Shown here piece by piece: positions 28,226 to 37,253 of a DNA stretch of 64,000 bases. The stretch is from Methylophilus sp. 42 (GTDB taxonomy: Bacteria > Pseudomonadota > Gammaproteobacteria > Burkholderiales > Methylophilaceae). The stretch's first letter is position 1, and the number at the start of each line of letters is the position of its first letter. The DNA lies in assembly GCF_000384155.1 (NCBI RefSeq), contig NZ_KB913031.1:1178001-1242000 (forward strand), given 5' to 3'. The translations under genes were made by a program, and so were the position numbers. The notes below the pieces were generated by a model. That model did not search any database. It was given only the letters and a program-made list of their open reading frames with translations, and was not told the DNA's origin.

Positions 28226-28558
28226 ATGGGTAGATTAAATAAACTTCCAAATGGTGTGCGTTATCCCAGTCATAAAGAATGGCAGTTGTTGAAAAAGCTG
28301 CCTAAATGGTGGCTGCTGGGCACTCTGGTGTTTGCGACACCGTTAGTGCATGCCTGGTGGCAGCATGGCGACTTGCTGACACGGGACGTCGAACGTACGG
28401 CCATGTTTCTCGGTTTGCTGTTTACCTTCTGGTTTTTTATTGGTGCCATGGCCATCGGCCTGATCGTGATCATTATTATGAAAGGGCCGGGCTATGTGTC
28501 TGACCCTTATTACCTGCCAAAAGAAGACAAGACGTTAGAGAATCCGCCCAAAAAGTAA
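28226..28558 (+). CDS. Small integral membrane protein, unknown function
   Basis: I do not recognise a family. 110 residues with two hydrophobic segments (about 25-45 and 60-85) and a charged proline-rich tail. The ATG at 28226 has GGAG at 28212-28215; an earlier in-frame ATG (28202) would add eight residues with no better ribosome site. It lies directly before the rpsF promoter and seems to be a single gene. Confidence 0.7.
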   Translation: MGRLNKLPNGVRYPSHKEWQLLKKLPKWWLLGTLVFATPLVHAWWQHGDLLTRDVERTAMFLGLLFTFWFFIGAMAIGLIVIIIMKGPGYVSDPYYLPKEDKTLENPPKK

Positions 28559-28565
28559 TAAGTCC

Positions 28566-28595
28566 TTGATTGCAGCATGAAATCCGGTTTATAAT
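28566..28595 (+). promoter_or_regulatory. Sigma70 promoter of the rpsF operon
   Basis: TTGATT (28566-28571), an 18-nt spacer and a perfect TATAAT (28590-28595). It leaves a leader of about 95 nt before rpsF that ends in a small GGTGG/CCACA hairpin next to the ribosome site. Confidence 0.75.
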
Positions 28596-28696
28596 CGCGT
28601 GCTTTGCAACCTTGCCACACTTTGATCGCAAGCAATGTATGCTCCCAGCAAACGTTGATTGGTTCTGAAGGTGGCTAATAACCACAAGGAAATCTC

Positions 28697-29071
28697 ATGC
28701 GACACTATGAAATCGTGTTTATTGTTCACCCTGACCAGAGTGAGCAAGTGCCAGCAATGATCGAGCGTTACCGCGCTCAAATCACTGGCAATGGCGGCAA
28801 CATCCACCGTTTGGAAGACTGGGGCCGTCGTCAACTTGCCTATCCAATTCAAAAAGTACACAAAGCCCACTACGTGTTGATGAACATCGAAGTGAGCCAG
28901 GAAGTGCTGGAAGAAATGGAACACGGCTTCAAATTTAACGATGCTGTATTACGTCACCTGACAATCGCGACGAAAACAGCAGTCACAGCACCAAGCCCAA
29001 TGATGAAAGAGGAAAAATCCAAAACCATCGTTGGTGACGCACCTGCTGCTACCACCGAGGCTGCTGCTTAA
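28697..29071 (+). CDS. rpsF: 30S ribosomal protein S6
   Basis: 124-residue S6 (starts [14 protein letters not shown]; motif [11 protein letters not shown]). It binds the central domain of 16S rRNA with S18 and heads the conserved rpsF-priB-rpsR-rplI operon. AAGGA precedes the ATG. The Ala/Glu-rich tail is typical of betaproteobacterial S6. Confidence 0.98.
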   Translation: MRHYEIVFIVHPDQSEQVPAMIERYRAQITGNGGNIHRLEDWGRRQLAYPIQKVHKAHYVLMNIEVSQEVLEEMEHGFKFNDAVLRHLTIATKTAVTAPSPMMKEEKSKTIVGDAPAATTEAAA

Positions 29072-29076
29072 GTGTT

Positions 29077-29367
29077 GTGAATACGCTGGTGATTGCGGCA
29101 ACCATTCAATCTATTGAAGCGTTGCGTTACACACCGGCAGGCTTACCCTTGTTGCGATTGCAATTGCAACATGATTCAGAGCAAAGCGAAGCTGGCCTGA
29201 ATCGGAAAGTGCAGTGTCTATTACCTGCGGTGCTGATTGGTGAAAAAGCCAATCTGCCATTGCAAAGCGGCGATCACATCAAAGTCAAAGGGTTTCTAGC
29301 GCAGCGCAGTGCAAAAAGCACACAAGTGGTACTGCATATACAAGAATTACAGCGAATACAGTATTAA
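29077..29367 (+). CDS. priB: Primosomal replication protein N (PriB)
   Basis: 96-residue OB-fold single-strand DNA-binding protein used in PriA-dependent replication restart. The GTG at 29077, 5 nt after rpsF, is the start that gives the family N-terminus. Position between rpsF and rpsR is the standard one in beta- and gammaproteobacteria. Confidence 0.94.
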   Translation: MNTLVIAATIQSIEALRYTPAGLPLLRLQLQHDSEQSEAGLNRKVQCLLPAVLIGEKANLPLQSGDHIKVKGFLAQRSAKSTQVVLHIQELQRIQY

Positions 29368-29386
29368 AGAATTTAAGGAGTTTCAA

Positions 29387-29620
29387 ATGGCAAGAGATAT
29401 GTACAAACGTCGCCGTTACTGCCGTTTTAGCGCAGAAGGCATCAAAGAAGTTGATTACAAAGACGTAGATCTGTTGAAAGATTTCGTTTCTGAAAACTTC
29501 AAAATCATCCCAGCCCGTATGACTGGTACCAAGGCTAAATACCAACGTCAACTGACAACCGCGGTTAAACGCGCACGTTTCCTGGCGCTGATGCCTTACA
29601 CAGACAAACACCCAGGTTAA
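29387..29620 (+). CDS. rpsR: 30S ribosomal protein S18
   Basis: 77-residue S18 with the conserved [10 protein letters not shown] and R[10 protein letters not shown] segments. I use the ATG at 29387, which follows AAGGAG (29375-29380); the open frame reaching back to 29309 overlaps priB and is not coding. Confidence 0.98.
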   Translation: MARDMYKRRRYCRFSAEGIKEVDYKDVDLLKDFVSENFKIIPARMTGTKAKYQRQLTTAVKRARFLALMPYTDKHPG

Positions 29621-29641
29621 TTGGCGGCTTAGGAGAACAAC

Positions 29642-30091
29642 ATGCAAGTAATTTTATTGGAAAAAGTAGCAAACCTGGGCTCATTGGGTGACGTGGTTAA
29701 AGTGAAAGACGGTTATGGCCGTAACTTCCTGATTCCACAGGGTAAAGCTAAACGTGCAACAGAAGCAAACAAAGCTGTTTTTGCAGCACAGCGCGCTGAG
29801 TTGGAAAAACAACAAGCCGACTTGTTGGCCGTTGCGCAAGCACGTGGCGAAAAACTGGCTGGTTTCAGCCTGACCGTGACTCAAAAAGCGGGTGTTGATG
29901 GTCGTCTGTTCGGTTCCGTGACTAACATGGACATCGCTGAAGGCTTGCAAGCACAAGGTCACGAAGTGAAAAAATCTGACGTGCGCCTGCCAAACGGCCC
30001 ACTGAAGAACATCGGTGACTTCGCTGTGAGCGTTGCGCTGCACCACGACGTGGTTGTAGACATCACTGTGACAGTGACGCCAGAAGCTTAA
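29642..30091 (+). CDS. rplI: 50S ribosomal protein L9
   Basis: 149-residue L9: the N-terminal domain begins [19 protein letters not shown] with the GYGRNFLIP motif, followed by a long helix and a C-terminal 23S-binding domain. It is the last gene of the S6 operon and is followed by a strong terminator. Confidence 0.98.
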   Translation: MQVILLEKVANLGSLGDVVKVKDGYGRNFLIPQGKAKRATEANKAVFAAQRAELEKQQADLLAVAQARGEKLAGFSLTVTQKAGVDGRLFGSVTNMDIAEGLQAQGHEVKKSDVRLPNGPLKNIGDFAVSVALHHDVVVDITVTVTPEA

Positions 30092-30115
30092 TCAAGCCTC
30101 TGCATGCAGTACAAG

Positions 30116-30146
30116 AAAAGGCTACTTCGGTAGCCTTTTTTCTTTT
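30116..30146 (+). terminator. Rho-independent terminator of the rpsF operon
   Basis: A 10-bp stem (30116-30125 with 30130-30139) closed by a stable TTCG tetraloop, then a T-rich tract. It lies 24 nt after rplI. Confidence 0.9.
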
Positions 30147-30258
30147 TAGCCACAGAGCTCACAGCGTTTGTGGCTCGTGCTGTATAAAGTTACTCAATAA
30201 CTTGCAAGTATAGTGTATGAGATTTTTCTCTGCGTCCTCTGAGATCTCTGTGGCTAAA
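30145..30258. repeat. Intergenic inverted repeat (tttagccacagag arms)
   Basis: 13-bp perfect arms at 30145-30157 and 30246-30258 lie between the rplI terminator and dnaB, with extra ctctg/cacag pieces inside. Same family as 10635-10720 and 3998-4028. Confidence 0.8.
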
Positions 30259-30312
30259 GTATTTTAATCTTTCATCTGTCCTGAAAGCTCAAAAAGCCAG
30301 ACTGCTTTTCGG

Positions 30313-30318
30313 TATAAT
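30313..30318 (+). promoter_or_regulatory. Consensus -10 box just before dnaB
   Basis: TATAAT at 30313-30318 is 6 nt before the dnaB ATG (30325), the same spacing as before rmuC. Use of this box would give an mRNA with almost no leader. There is no good -35 and no Shine-Dalgarno sequence before the ATG. Confidence 0.45.
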
Positions 30319-30324
30319 CACCAG

Positions 30325-31707
30325 ATGGCTGATGAACAACTCGAATTCTTAAAACTCCCTCCACATTCCATCGAAGCTGAGCAATCGGTCTTGGGCGGAC
30401 TGTTGCTCGACAATGAAGCGCTGGACAAGATCGCCGATATCCTGGCCCCGCAGGACTTCTATCAGCACGACCACAAGCTGATTTATGAACATATTGCGCG
30501 CTTGATTGAGCGCAACCAGCCTGCTGATATTGTAACGGTGGCTGAGTCGCTGGAAAACAGCAATGAATTGACTACCGTGGGTGGTGTCGCTTATCTGGGC
30601 GCGCTGGCACAGAATACGCCGACCGCGGCCAATATTCGCCGCTATGCGGAAATCGTGCATGAACGTTTTGTCATGCGCCAACTGGTCACTGTCGGCACCG
30701 ATATTGCCGAAAGCGCTTATCTGCCGAATGGCCGTAATGCACAGCAATTGCTGGATGAAGCAGAAGCCAAGATTTTCCAGATTGCCGAAGGCGGTAACCG
30801 CAAGAGCCAGGGCTTTTTGGGCATGCAAGTGTTGCTGCCGCAAGTGGCAGACCGTATTGATTACCTGTATTCACGTGAAAATCATTCTGATGTGACGGGT
30901 ATCCCGACCGGCTTTAGCGACCTTGATTCCATGACTTCTGGCCTGCAGGGCGGGGATATGGTGATTATTGCCGGTCGTCCGTCCATGGGTAAAACCGCGT
31001 TTGCGATTAACATTGCCGAAAACGTGGCGCTGGAGACCAATAAAGCCGTGGCCATTTTCTCGATGGAGATGGGCGCCACACAACTGACCACGCGTATGAT
31101 CGGTTCGATTGGCCGCCTGGACCAGCATAAGATGCGTAACGGTAACCTCGAAGACGAGGACTGGGAAAAACTGACCACGGCGCTGGGCAAACTCAACGAA
31201 GCGCCGATTTATATCGATGAAGGTGCTGGTTTAAGCAGCTTTGACGTGCGCGCTCGTGCGCGTCGTTTGCATAGGCAGACGGGCGAGTTAGGCCTGATCG
31301 TGATCGACTATTTGCAGTTGATGAGTTCACCAGCTGGCCGCCAGGGTGAAAACCGGGCGACAGAAATTTCAGAAATCTCGCGCTCGCTTAAAGCCTTGGC
31401 TAAAGAATTAAACGTGCCATTAATTGCGATTTCGCAGTTAAACCGCAGTGTGGACCAGCGTCCGGACAAGCGTCCGGTCATGAGTGACTTGCGCGAATCT
31501 GGCGCGATTGAACAGGATGCCGACTTGATCATGTTCGTGTACCGGGATGAGTACTACAACCCGGACAGTGCTGAAAAAGGCACGGCCGAAATCATTATCG
31601 CCAAGCAACGTAACGGCCCGATTGGTCGTGTGCGCCTGACCTTTATGGGTGCGCATACACGCTTTATGGATTACGCCAACGCCGCGTATATGCCTGACGA
31701 GTATTAA
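30325..31707 (+). CDS. dnaB: Replicative DNA helicase
   Basis: Hexameric 5'-3' helicase at the replication fork. 460 residues with an N-terminal primase-interaction domain (about 1-110) and a RecA-like C-terminal domain (Walker A GRPSMGKTA about 216-224; VIDYLQLM Walker B; AISQLNR). Standard length, no intein. It is followed by alr and radA in the same direction. Confidence 0.97.
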   Translation: MADEQLEFLKLPPHSIEAEQSVLGGLLLDNEALDKIADILAPQDFYQHDHKLIYEHIARLIERNQPADIVTVAESLENSNELTTVGGVAYLGALAQNTPTAANIRRYAEIVHERFVMRQLVTVGTDIAESAYLPNGRNAQQLLDEAEAKIFQIAEGGNRKSQGFLGMQVLLPQVADRIDYLYSRENHSDVTGIPTGFSDLDSMTSGLQGGDMVIIAGRPSMGKTAFAINIAENVALETNKAVAIFSMEMGATQLTTRMIGSIGRLDQHKMRNGNLEDEDWEKLTTALGKLNEAPIYIDEGAGLSSFDVRARARRLHRQTGELGLIVIDYLQLMSSPAGRQGENRATEISEISRSLKALAKELNVPLIAISQLNRSVDQRPDKRPVMSDLRESGAIEQDADLIMFVYRDEYYNPDSAEKGTAEIIIAKQRNGPIGRVRLTFMGAHTRFMDYANAAYMPDEY

Positions 31708-31724
31708 TCTGGCTGGCATTGCAT

Positions 31725-32789
31725 ATGCGTCCTATTATTGCCCATATTTCAGAAGCTGCGCTGGCGCATAACCTGGCGCAAGTCAGGCGCTATGCGCCGC
31801 AATCCAAAGTGATTTCCGTCGTCAAGGCCAATGCCTATGGCCACGGCCTGCTCAATGCAGCGCGTGGACTAAAGGAAACAGATGCCTTTGCCGTACTCAA
31901 TATCAGTGAGGCGATTGTGCTGCGCGACGCTGGTTACCAGCACCCGATTCTATTGCTGGAAGGCGTATTCTCGGCTGACGAAATGGCACTGGTTGACCGC
32001 TATCATCTGGATACGGTGGTCTCTCATCAAGCCCAGTTGGCGTGGGTGCTGGAAAGTGTCCCCAATATTCCGCTGCGGGTTTACCTGAAGCTGGATAGCG
32101 GTATGCATCGTTTGGGCTTTCAGCCGCATGAGTACGGTCACGCATTACAGCAGTTGGCCAGTTCAGCGAATGTGCGTGAACTGATATTGATGACCCATTT
32201 CGCCAACGCGGATGTGGCCGATGGCACGCGTGCTGCCATGCAAGTCGTGGCGCAGATGATGCCAGCCTCCTATGCACGCTCGCTGGCCAATTCTGCGGCC
32301 ATTGTGCAGCAGTCACACACACATGCAGACTGGGTACGCCCTGGCATTATGCTATATGGCGCGACGCCTGTAGCTGAAAAATCAGCTAGTAGCCTTGGTT
32401 TGAGGCCGGTGATGACATTGCAGTCAGGCTTGATTGCGGTACAGGAAATTGCCGTGGGTGAGAGTGTCGGTTATGGCAGCCTGTTTACCGCAGACAAACC
32501 CACACGCGTGGGGATCGTAGCTTGCGGTTATGCGGACGGTTATCCACGGCATGCCGCTACAGGGACGCCAATTGCCGTTGCTGGCCACGTAACCCGGACA
32601 TTGGGGCGGGTCTCGATGGATATGCTGGCAGCAGATATTACCGATATTCCACAGGCTGCCATCGGCAGTACAGTGGAGTTGTGGGGCGAGCAAGTACCGG
32701 TAGATGAGGTTGCGCATGCCAGCGGTACCATCGGCTACGAATTGTTATGTGCAGTCACGGCCAGGGTGCCTTTTAAAATTCATGGCTAA
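31725..32789 (+). CDS. alr: Alanine racemase
   Basis: PLP enzyme making D-alanine for peptidoglycan; 354 residues. The PLP lysine lies in VVKANAYGHG near residue 35 and the catalytic tyrosine in the GYGSLF region near 250. I use the ATG at 31725; a TTG two codons upstream has no advantage. It starts 17 nt after dnaB and overlaps radA by 8 nt. Confidence 0.96.
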   Translation: MRPIIAHISEAALAHNLAQVRRYAPQSKVISVVKANAYGHGLLNAARGLKETDAFAVLNISEAIVLRDAGYQHPILLLEGVFSADEMALVDRYHLDTVVSHQAQLAWVLESVPNIPLRVYLKLDSGMHRLGFQPHEYGHALQQLASSANVRELILMTHFANADVADGTRAAMQVVAQMMPASYARSLANSAAIVQQSHTHADWVRPGIMLYGATPVAEKSASSLGLRPVMTLQSGLIAVQEIAVGESVGYGSLFTADKPTRVGIVACGYADGYPRHAATGTPIAVAGHVTRTLGRVSMDMLAADITDIPQAAIGSTVELWGEQVPVDEVAHASGTIGYELLCAVTARVPFKIHG

Positions 32790-34137
32790 AGCAAAAACAC
32801 AATATACCTGTACTGAATGTGGTGCCTCTGAGCCTAAATGGCAAGGCCAGTGCCCGAGCTGCAATGCCTGGAATACGCTGGTAGAAACCGTGCCTGAGGC
32901 AGTGACGCAAAGCCGCTTTGCCAGCCTGGCACCGACGGCACAACTGCAAAAGCTGGCTGAGGTCGAAGCGCAGGATGTATCGCGGCAGGCGACAGGTATC
33001 GCCGAATTTGATCGTGTATTGGGTGGCGGTTTGGTGGCAGGCGGCGTGGTGTTGATTGGCGGTGATCCCGGAATCGGTAAATCGACGCTGTTGCTGCAAA
33101 CCGTATGCAAAGTGTCGCAGAGCCTGAAATCTTTTTATATCAGTGGTGAAGAGTCTGCGCAGCAGATTGCCATGCGTGCGCATCGCCTGGGGCTGGATGC
33201 CAGCCAGGTAGATGTGCTGGCCGAGATCAACCTGGAAAAAATCAGCCAGGTGCTGCAACAGCATAAACCAGATGTGGTGGTGATCGATTCGATTCAAACC
33301 GTGTATTCTGAGGCGTTGCAGTCGGCGCCTGGTTCGGTGGCGCAGGTGCGTGAATGCAGTGCGCAACTGACGCGCATTGCCAAGCAACTGGGCATCAGCA
33401 TGATATTGGTCGGCCATGTGACCAAAGAGGGTTCGCTGGCCGGGCCGCGCGTGCTGGAGCATATCGTCGATAGCGTGCTCTATTTCGAAGGTGACCAGAA
33501 TTCGAGTTTCCGGCTGATTCGTGCTTTTAAAAACCGCTTTGGGGCGGTGAATGAGTTGGGCGTATTTGCCATGACCGAAAAAGGCTTGCGCGAGGTCAGC
33601 AATCCTTCGGCCCTGTTTTTATCGCATCATGAGTCGCCGGTGCCTGGCTCTTGTATTACTGTCACCCAAGAGGGCACGCGTCCTTTGCTGGTTGAAATTC
33701 AGGCGCTGGTAGACACCGCGCATGCACCTAATCCCAAACGCCTGTGCGTCGGCCTGGAGCAAAACCGCCTGGCTATGCTGCTGGCGGTATTACATAGGCA
33801 CGCAGGTGTGGCCTGTTTCGACCAGGATGTATTTATCAACGCGGTCGGCGGGGTGAAAATCAGTGAACCTGCTGTTGATTTGGCGGTATTGCTGGCCATT
33901 GTCTCTTCACTTAAAAACAAGCCCTTGGCCAATAAGCTGATTGTGTTTGGTGAGGTCGGCCTGGCAGGGGAGGTGCGCCCGGTGCAACGTGGGCAAGAGC
34001 GCCTGAAAGAAGCGGCTAAGCTGGGATTTACGCATGCGATTATCCCCAAAGCCAATGCCCCCAAAGGCGGTGTGGCTGGTTTGCATATTGATGCGGTGGA
34101 CCGGTTAGAGCAAGCGATAGACGTGCTGCGCGCATAA
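32782..34137 (+). CDS. radA: DNA repair protein RadA
   Basis: Recombination branch-migration ATPase, 451 residues. N-terminal zinc finger C10-x2-C13...C24-x2-C27, RecA-like core with Walker A GGDPGIGKST (about 93-102), the RadA signature KNRFG, and a C-terminal Lon-protease-like domain. The ATG at 32782 lies inside the alr stop region; a longer open frame from 32704 is antisense-free but out of family. Confidence 0.96.
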   Translation: MAKAKTQYTCTECGASEPKWQGQCPSCNAWNTLVETVPEAVTQSRFASLAPTAQLQKLAEVEAQDVSRQATGIAEFDRVLGGGLVAGGVVLIGGDPGIGKSTLLLQTVCKVSQSLKSFYISGEESAQQIAMRAHRLGLDASQVDVLAEINLEKISQVLQQHKPDVVVIDSIQTVYSEALQSAPGSVAQVRECSAQLTRIAKQLGISMILVGHVTKEGSLAGPRVLEHIVDSVLYFEGDQNSSFRLIRAFKNRFGAVNELGVFAMTEKGLREVSNPSALFLSHHESPVPGSCITVTQEGTRPLLVEIQALVDTAHAPNPKRLCVGLEQNRLAMLLAVLHRHAGVACFDQDVFINAVGGVKISEPAVDLAVLLAIVSSLKNKPLANKLIVFGEVGLAGEVRPVQRGQERLKEAAKLGFTHAIIPKANAPKGGVAGLHIDAVDRLEQAIDVLRA

Positions 34138-34142
34138 AAAAA

Positions 34143-34175
34143 TGGCAACGACTGCCGGGAATGCAATCGTTGCCA
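34143..34175 (-). terminator. Terminator for the minus-strand gene at 34.2-34.5 kb
   Basis: A 9-bp stem (34143-34151 with 34167-34175) is followed on the minus strand by seven T residues (complement of 34136-34142). It also sits directly behind radA. Confidence 0.75.
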
Positions 34176-34240
34176 GAGAGTGAGGCTGCCCAGAAGAGGG
34201 AGGACAGCCACAGGGAAGCGGTTGTGAGCCTGTATTTAGG

Positions 34241-34543
34241 CTAAATCATTAGAAAAATTCGGTTTGTTTCGGTTTGTTTCGGATTGTCAGTTTTTAACTT
34301 TTGGGCATTCTTCGCCGTTTTATCCATCACACTTACTTCTACACGCGTTAATGTCGCCTGGCATGCGCGTAGCGCCTGGTCATCACTGGCTAATCTGACA
34401 CATTCCACCTGCTTAGCCAGTTGTTTAATAATGCGTTGTTTGTTATCCATCAATTCAGCATAGCTTTCTGTAGACGGCATAGCTGATGCAAATATCGATA
34501 TATTGACGAGCAAACCTGTGGTCATCACGGTGGCGTATTTCAC
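34241..34543 (-). CDS. Small exported protein, unknown function
   Basis: I do not recognise a family. 100 residues: a signal peptide (about 1-21, cut after A-S-A), then a helical, charged mature chain with two cysteines (a possible disulfide) and a Lys/Asn-rich end. A good terminator lies downstream on the same strand, which supports real expression. It could be a small periplasmic helper protein. Confidence 0.6.
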   Translation of the reverse strand: MKYATVMTTGLLVNISIFASAMPSTESYAELMDNKQRIIKQLAKQVECVRLASDDQALRACQATLTRVEVSVMDKTAKNAQKLKTDNPKQTETNRIFLMI

Positions 34544-34812
34544 GGTGATTGCCTTTCTGCGATGAACGATGCATGCAGTATAAAAAACGGGGGCGGGATT
34601 GTCAGTTACAAACGGGTGGGGTTTTGTAGCAATTTGTAGCGACTTCGATACAGGGGAAAGTTACCCATGTTTTGCGCCACTGCGCGGCCATTTAGTCACA
34701 AAAACTTCATGCAACTATTCGCAACAAGTGCTTGCCCAAACTGGGTGTCGATTATCACATGGGTGTGACAATAAGATGACACTGAATAAAAAATACATCA
34801 GGAGCAAAAATA

Positions 34813-35097
34813 ATGAAAAAAATCATTTTTCTTTTACCACTGATCGTGTCTGCATGTGCCAGCGTGACTCCTCACCAATATACGACGCAACAAGGCAAGA
34901 TGGGCTATACACTGACGTGCAGCGAGTTCAATACGACATGGGAGCAGTGCCAGTCAAAGGCGGGTGCGTTATGTTCACAGGGTTATGAGGTGGACAAACA
35001 GTTGTCTTTTAAAGAGAGTTTTCCTGATAGCGGGGATGGTATTTACCGGCCTGCGAATAATCACCTCGCGGTCGTGTGCAAAGATTCGGCAGGTTAA
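34813..35097 (+). CDS. Small predicted lipoprotein
   Basis: 94 residues. The N-terminus has a basic start, a hydrophobic core and a lipobox (VSAC, Cys at residue 15), so it should be lipid-anchored. The mature part has five further cysteines and a pattern (C-x-E-F-N-T-T-W-E-x-C, A-x-x-L-C) that hints at disulfide-bonded folding. CAGGAGC precedes the ATG. Function unknown. It ends 3 nt before the convergent hpnE. Confidence 0.75.
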   Translation: MKKIIFLLPLIVSACASVTPHQYTTQQGKMGYTLTCSEFNTTWEQCQSKAGALCSQGYEVDKQLSFKESFPDSGDGIYRPANNHLAVVCKDSAG

Positions 35098-35100
35098 AGG

Positions 35101-36414
35101 TTATACGCCGCTTATGATCGCCTGCGCGGCCGCAAAGCCGCTGGTGACCGCACCCTCAATGGTGGCCGGGTAGGGCCCGGCGATATAGTCACCGGCCAGA
35201 AATACTTGCGGATTAGAGGTGCGTGTCGCCGGGCGCGGCAAGTCTGGTGTACAGCTAAAAGTGGCGCGCTTTTCGGTGATGATTTGCGACCACTGAGGTT
35301 GCGTAGGCAGTGACATCTGATAAGCAGATAGCGCCTGGTTGATTTCATCAATACATTGCTTCACCAAGGCGGCTTTATCGGCGATGAGTGGGGGATGCGC
35401 ACTGATGACTACAGCGAGTAATCCTGGCTGATCGCAACATTGTCCGCGGTCAAATACCCATTGTGCCAGGCCATGGCATAAACCCATGATGGGGTGAGGT
35501 AAGCACGTCTCGGCGCCGTATTGCAGGTAAACCGTGGTAATCGGCTGATAGTCGAATGTCGGGCTGTGTACTTGTGCACCGGCCATGGTTTTGAGTTGAT
35601 GTGGGCCTGCTGCAATAATCACATTGTCGAATGTTTCTGTGCCTGTCGCTGTCGATACTTCACAGCTGTCTTCCTTGGATTGTATCGCGGTGACAGGGGT
35701 GCGTAGCCTGACATCACCACCTAATGTTTTAATCCGCTGTAGCAATGGTTGTATCAATGCAGTGGATAAATCGCTTTTCACCACCAGCAAGTCGCTGTCC
35801 TGGCGGTGGTGTTGGAAGCTATCGCGTAGTACATTGAGAAAAGTTTGGGCGCTGGCCAGGGTAATTGGCGTATTCAGCGCCGCCAAACAGAGAGGCTCCC
35901 ACAAGGTGCGAATGGCGAAGGGCGTTTGTTTGCCATCGGCCAGTAAAGTAGCAACGGTGCAATCATGGGTGAGTGTAAACGCTTGTTGTTTGAGTTGTTG
36001 CATCCAGCAGATTGCGCGCCATTTGCTCTGCCAATCCAATCCTCGCGCACTGAGTAAGCCCCATAGTAAATGTAGCGGGGCAGGGAGCCACGTGGGTGTC
36101 ACCAATGACATGCGTTGGGCACCATTGTGCATATGCAGGGCCAGTGGCAGGCGCATAAACACTTGTTCTGCCTCTATGTGGGCCTCTTGCAGCAAAGTCA
36201 GTGTAGCGCGATAAGCGCCTATACACAGGTGTTGGCCGTTATCCAAGGTGGTGGCGTCATGAGCGACGCTACGTGCCCGGCCGCCTGCTTGTGGGGCGGC
36301 TTCAAACACGCACACCTGGTGGCCATGTTGCAACAGCCTGAGCGCAGCAGACACGCCAGCCAGCCCGGCACCGATGATCGCAATTTTACGGTGAGTAGAC
36401 GCGGTAGCGATCAT
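35101..36414 (-). CDS. hpnE: Hydroxysqualene dehydroxylase
   Basis: FAD-dependent amine-oxidase-like enzyme of 437 residues that reduces hydroxysqualene to squalene in the HpnCDE route. The N-terminal Rossmann motif IGAGLAGVSAALRL (about 14-27) binds FAD; the C-terminal FLAGDYIAGPYPATIEGAVTSG is the second FAD-binding segment. Its start overlaps hpnD by 4 nt. Carotenoid desaturases are the nearest alternative, but hpnCD context decides. Confidence 0.93.
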   Translation of the reverse strand: MIATASTHRKIAIIGAGLAGVSAALRLLQHGHQVCVFEAAPQAGGRARSVAHDATTLDNGQHLCIGAYRATLTLLQEAHIEAEQVFMRLPLALHMHNGAQRMSLVTPTWLPAPLHLLWGLLSARGLDWQSKWRAICWMQQLKQQAFTLTHDCTVATLLADGKQTPFAIRTLWEPLCLAALNTPITLASAQTFLNVLRDSFQHHRQDSDLLVVKSDLSTALIQPLLQRIKTLGGDVRLRTPVTAIQSKEDSCEVSTATGTETFDNVIIAAGPHQLKTMAGAQVHSPTFDYQPITTVYLQYGAETCLPHPIMGLCHGLAQWVFDRGQCCDQPGLLAVVISAHPPLIADKAALVKQCIDEINQALSAYQMSLPTQPQWSQIITEKRATFSCTPDLPRPATRTSNPQVFLAGDYIAGPYPATIEGAVTSGFAAAQAIISGV

Positions 36415-37253
36415 GCTTTGCGATAGTTAAACCATGCGCCCAGCGCCAGTTTGAGCTTTCTGAAGGGGGGCAGCACCACTTTATGTGTCAGCACCAGGTT
36501 GGGCTCAGGTTTAATTTCTTGTAACAGCGCGCGGTAAATAGCGGCCATCATGAGTCCCGGCAATTGCGGTTTGGTATCAGTCTTGGGGAGTTGGCTCAGT
36601 GCTTTGTCATAGAACATTTCAGCGCGTTCAATTTGTTTGAGTAGCAGCGCCTGTGTTTGTGGCGAAGCTTGGCTGTTGAGCAACTGCTCTTCAGTCACAC
36701 CGGCACGTTCCAGCTCATCGAGGGGAATATAAACACGGCCGCGTCGGGCGTCTTCACCAACATCGCGAATGATATTGGTCAGTTGAAACGCCATGCCCAG
36801 GTCATGCGCATATTCCAGCGTCGCCTGGTCTTTGTAGCCAAAAATTTGTGCAGAAAGTAGCCCGACCACGCTGGCAACCCGGTAGCAATACAAGGCCAGT
36901 TGTTCAAAGTCGGCATAACGGTTGTATTGCGTGTCCATTTGCATGCCATCGATGATTTCAACGAAATGCGCTTCTTGCAAATGAAAAGTATTGACCACCG
37001 GTTTTAAGGCCTGGGTGACCGGGTGCTGCGGGGTTTCATGAAATAGTCTATGGATTTCCTGCTTCCACCAGGCGAGTTTTGTTTGCGCGATCTGGTAATC
37101 GGTGCATTCATCCACCACATCATCCACTTCGCGACAGAACGCATACAGCGCGGTCATGGCATCGCGCCGGTCTTTCGGTAAAAACATAAAACTCAGCGTG
37201 AAACTGGAGCCACTTTCACGGGTTTTTTGTTGGCAATATTGTTGCGGTGTCAT
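36411..37253 (-). CDS. hpnD: Presqualene diphosphate synthase
   Basis: 280-residue trans-isoprenyl diphosphate synthase (squalene/phytoene synthase fold). The two aspartate-rich motifs are DDVVDE (about 42-47) and NIIRDVGEDARRGR (about 159-172). It condenses two farnesyl diphosphates to presqualene diphosphate. ATGA overlaps with both neighbours show one transcript hpnC-hpnD-hpnE. Confidence 0.93.
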   Translation of the reverse strand: MTPQQYCQQKTRESGSSFTLSFMFLPKDRRDAMTALYAFCREVDDVVDECTDYQIAQTKLAWWKQEIHRLFHETPQHPVTQALKPVVNTFHLQEAHFVEIIDGMQMDTQYNRYADFEQLALYCYRVASVVGLLSAQIFGYKDQATLEYAHDLGMAFQLTNIIRDVGEDARRGRVYIPLDELERAGVTEEQLLNSQASPQTQALLLKQIERAEMFYDKALSQLPKTDTKPQLPGLMMAAIYRALLQEIKPEPNLVLTHKVVLPPFRKLKLALGAWFNYRKA

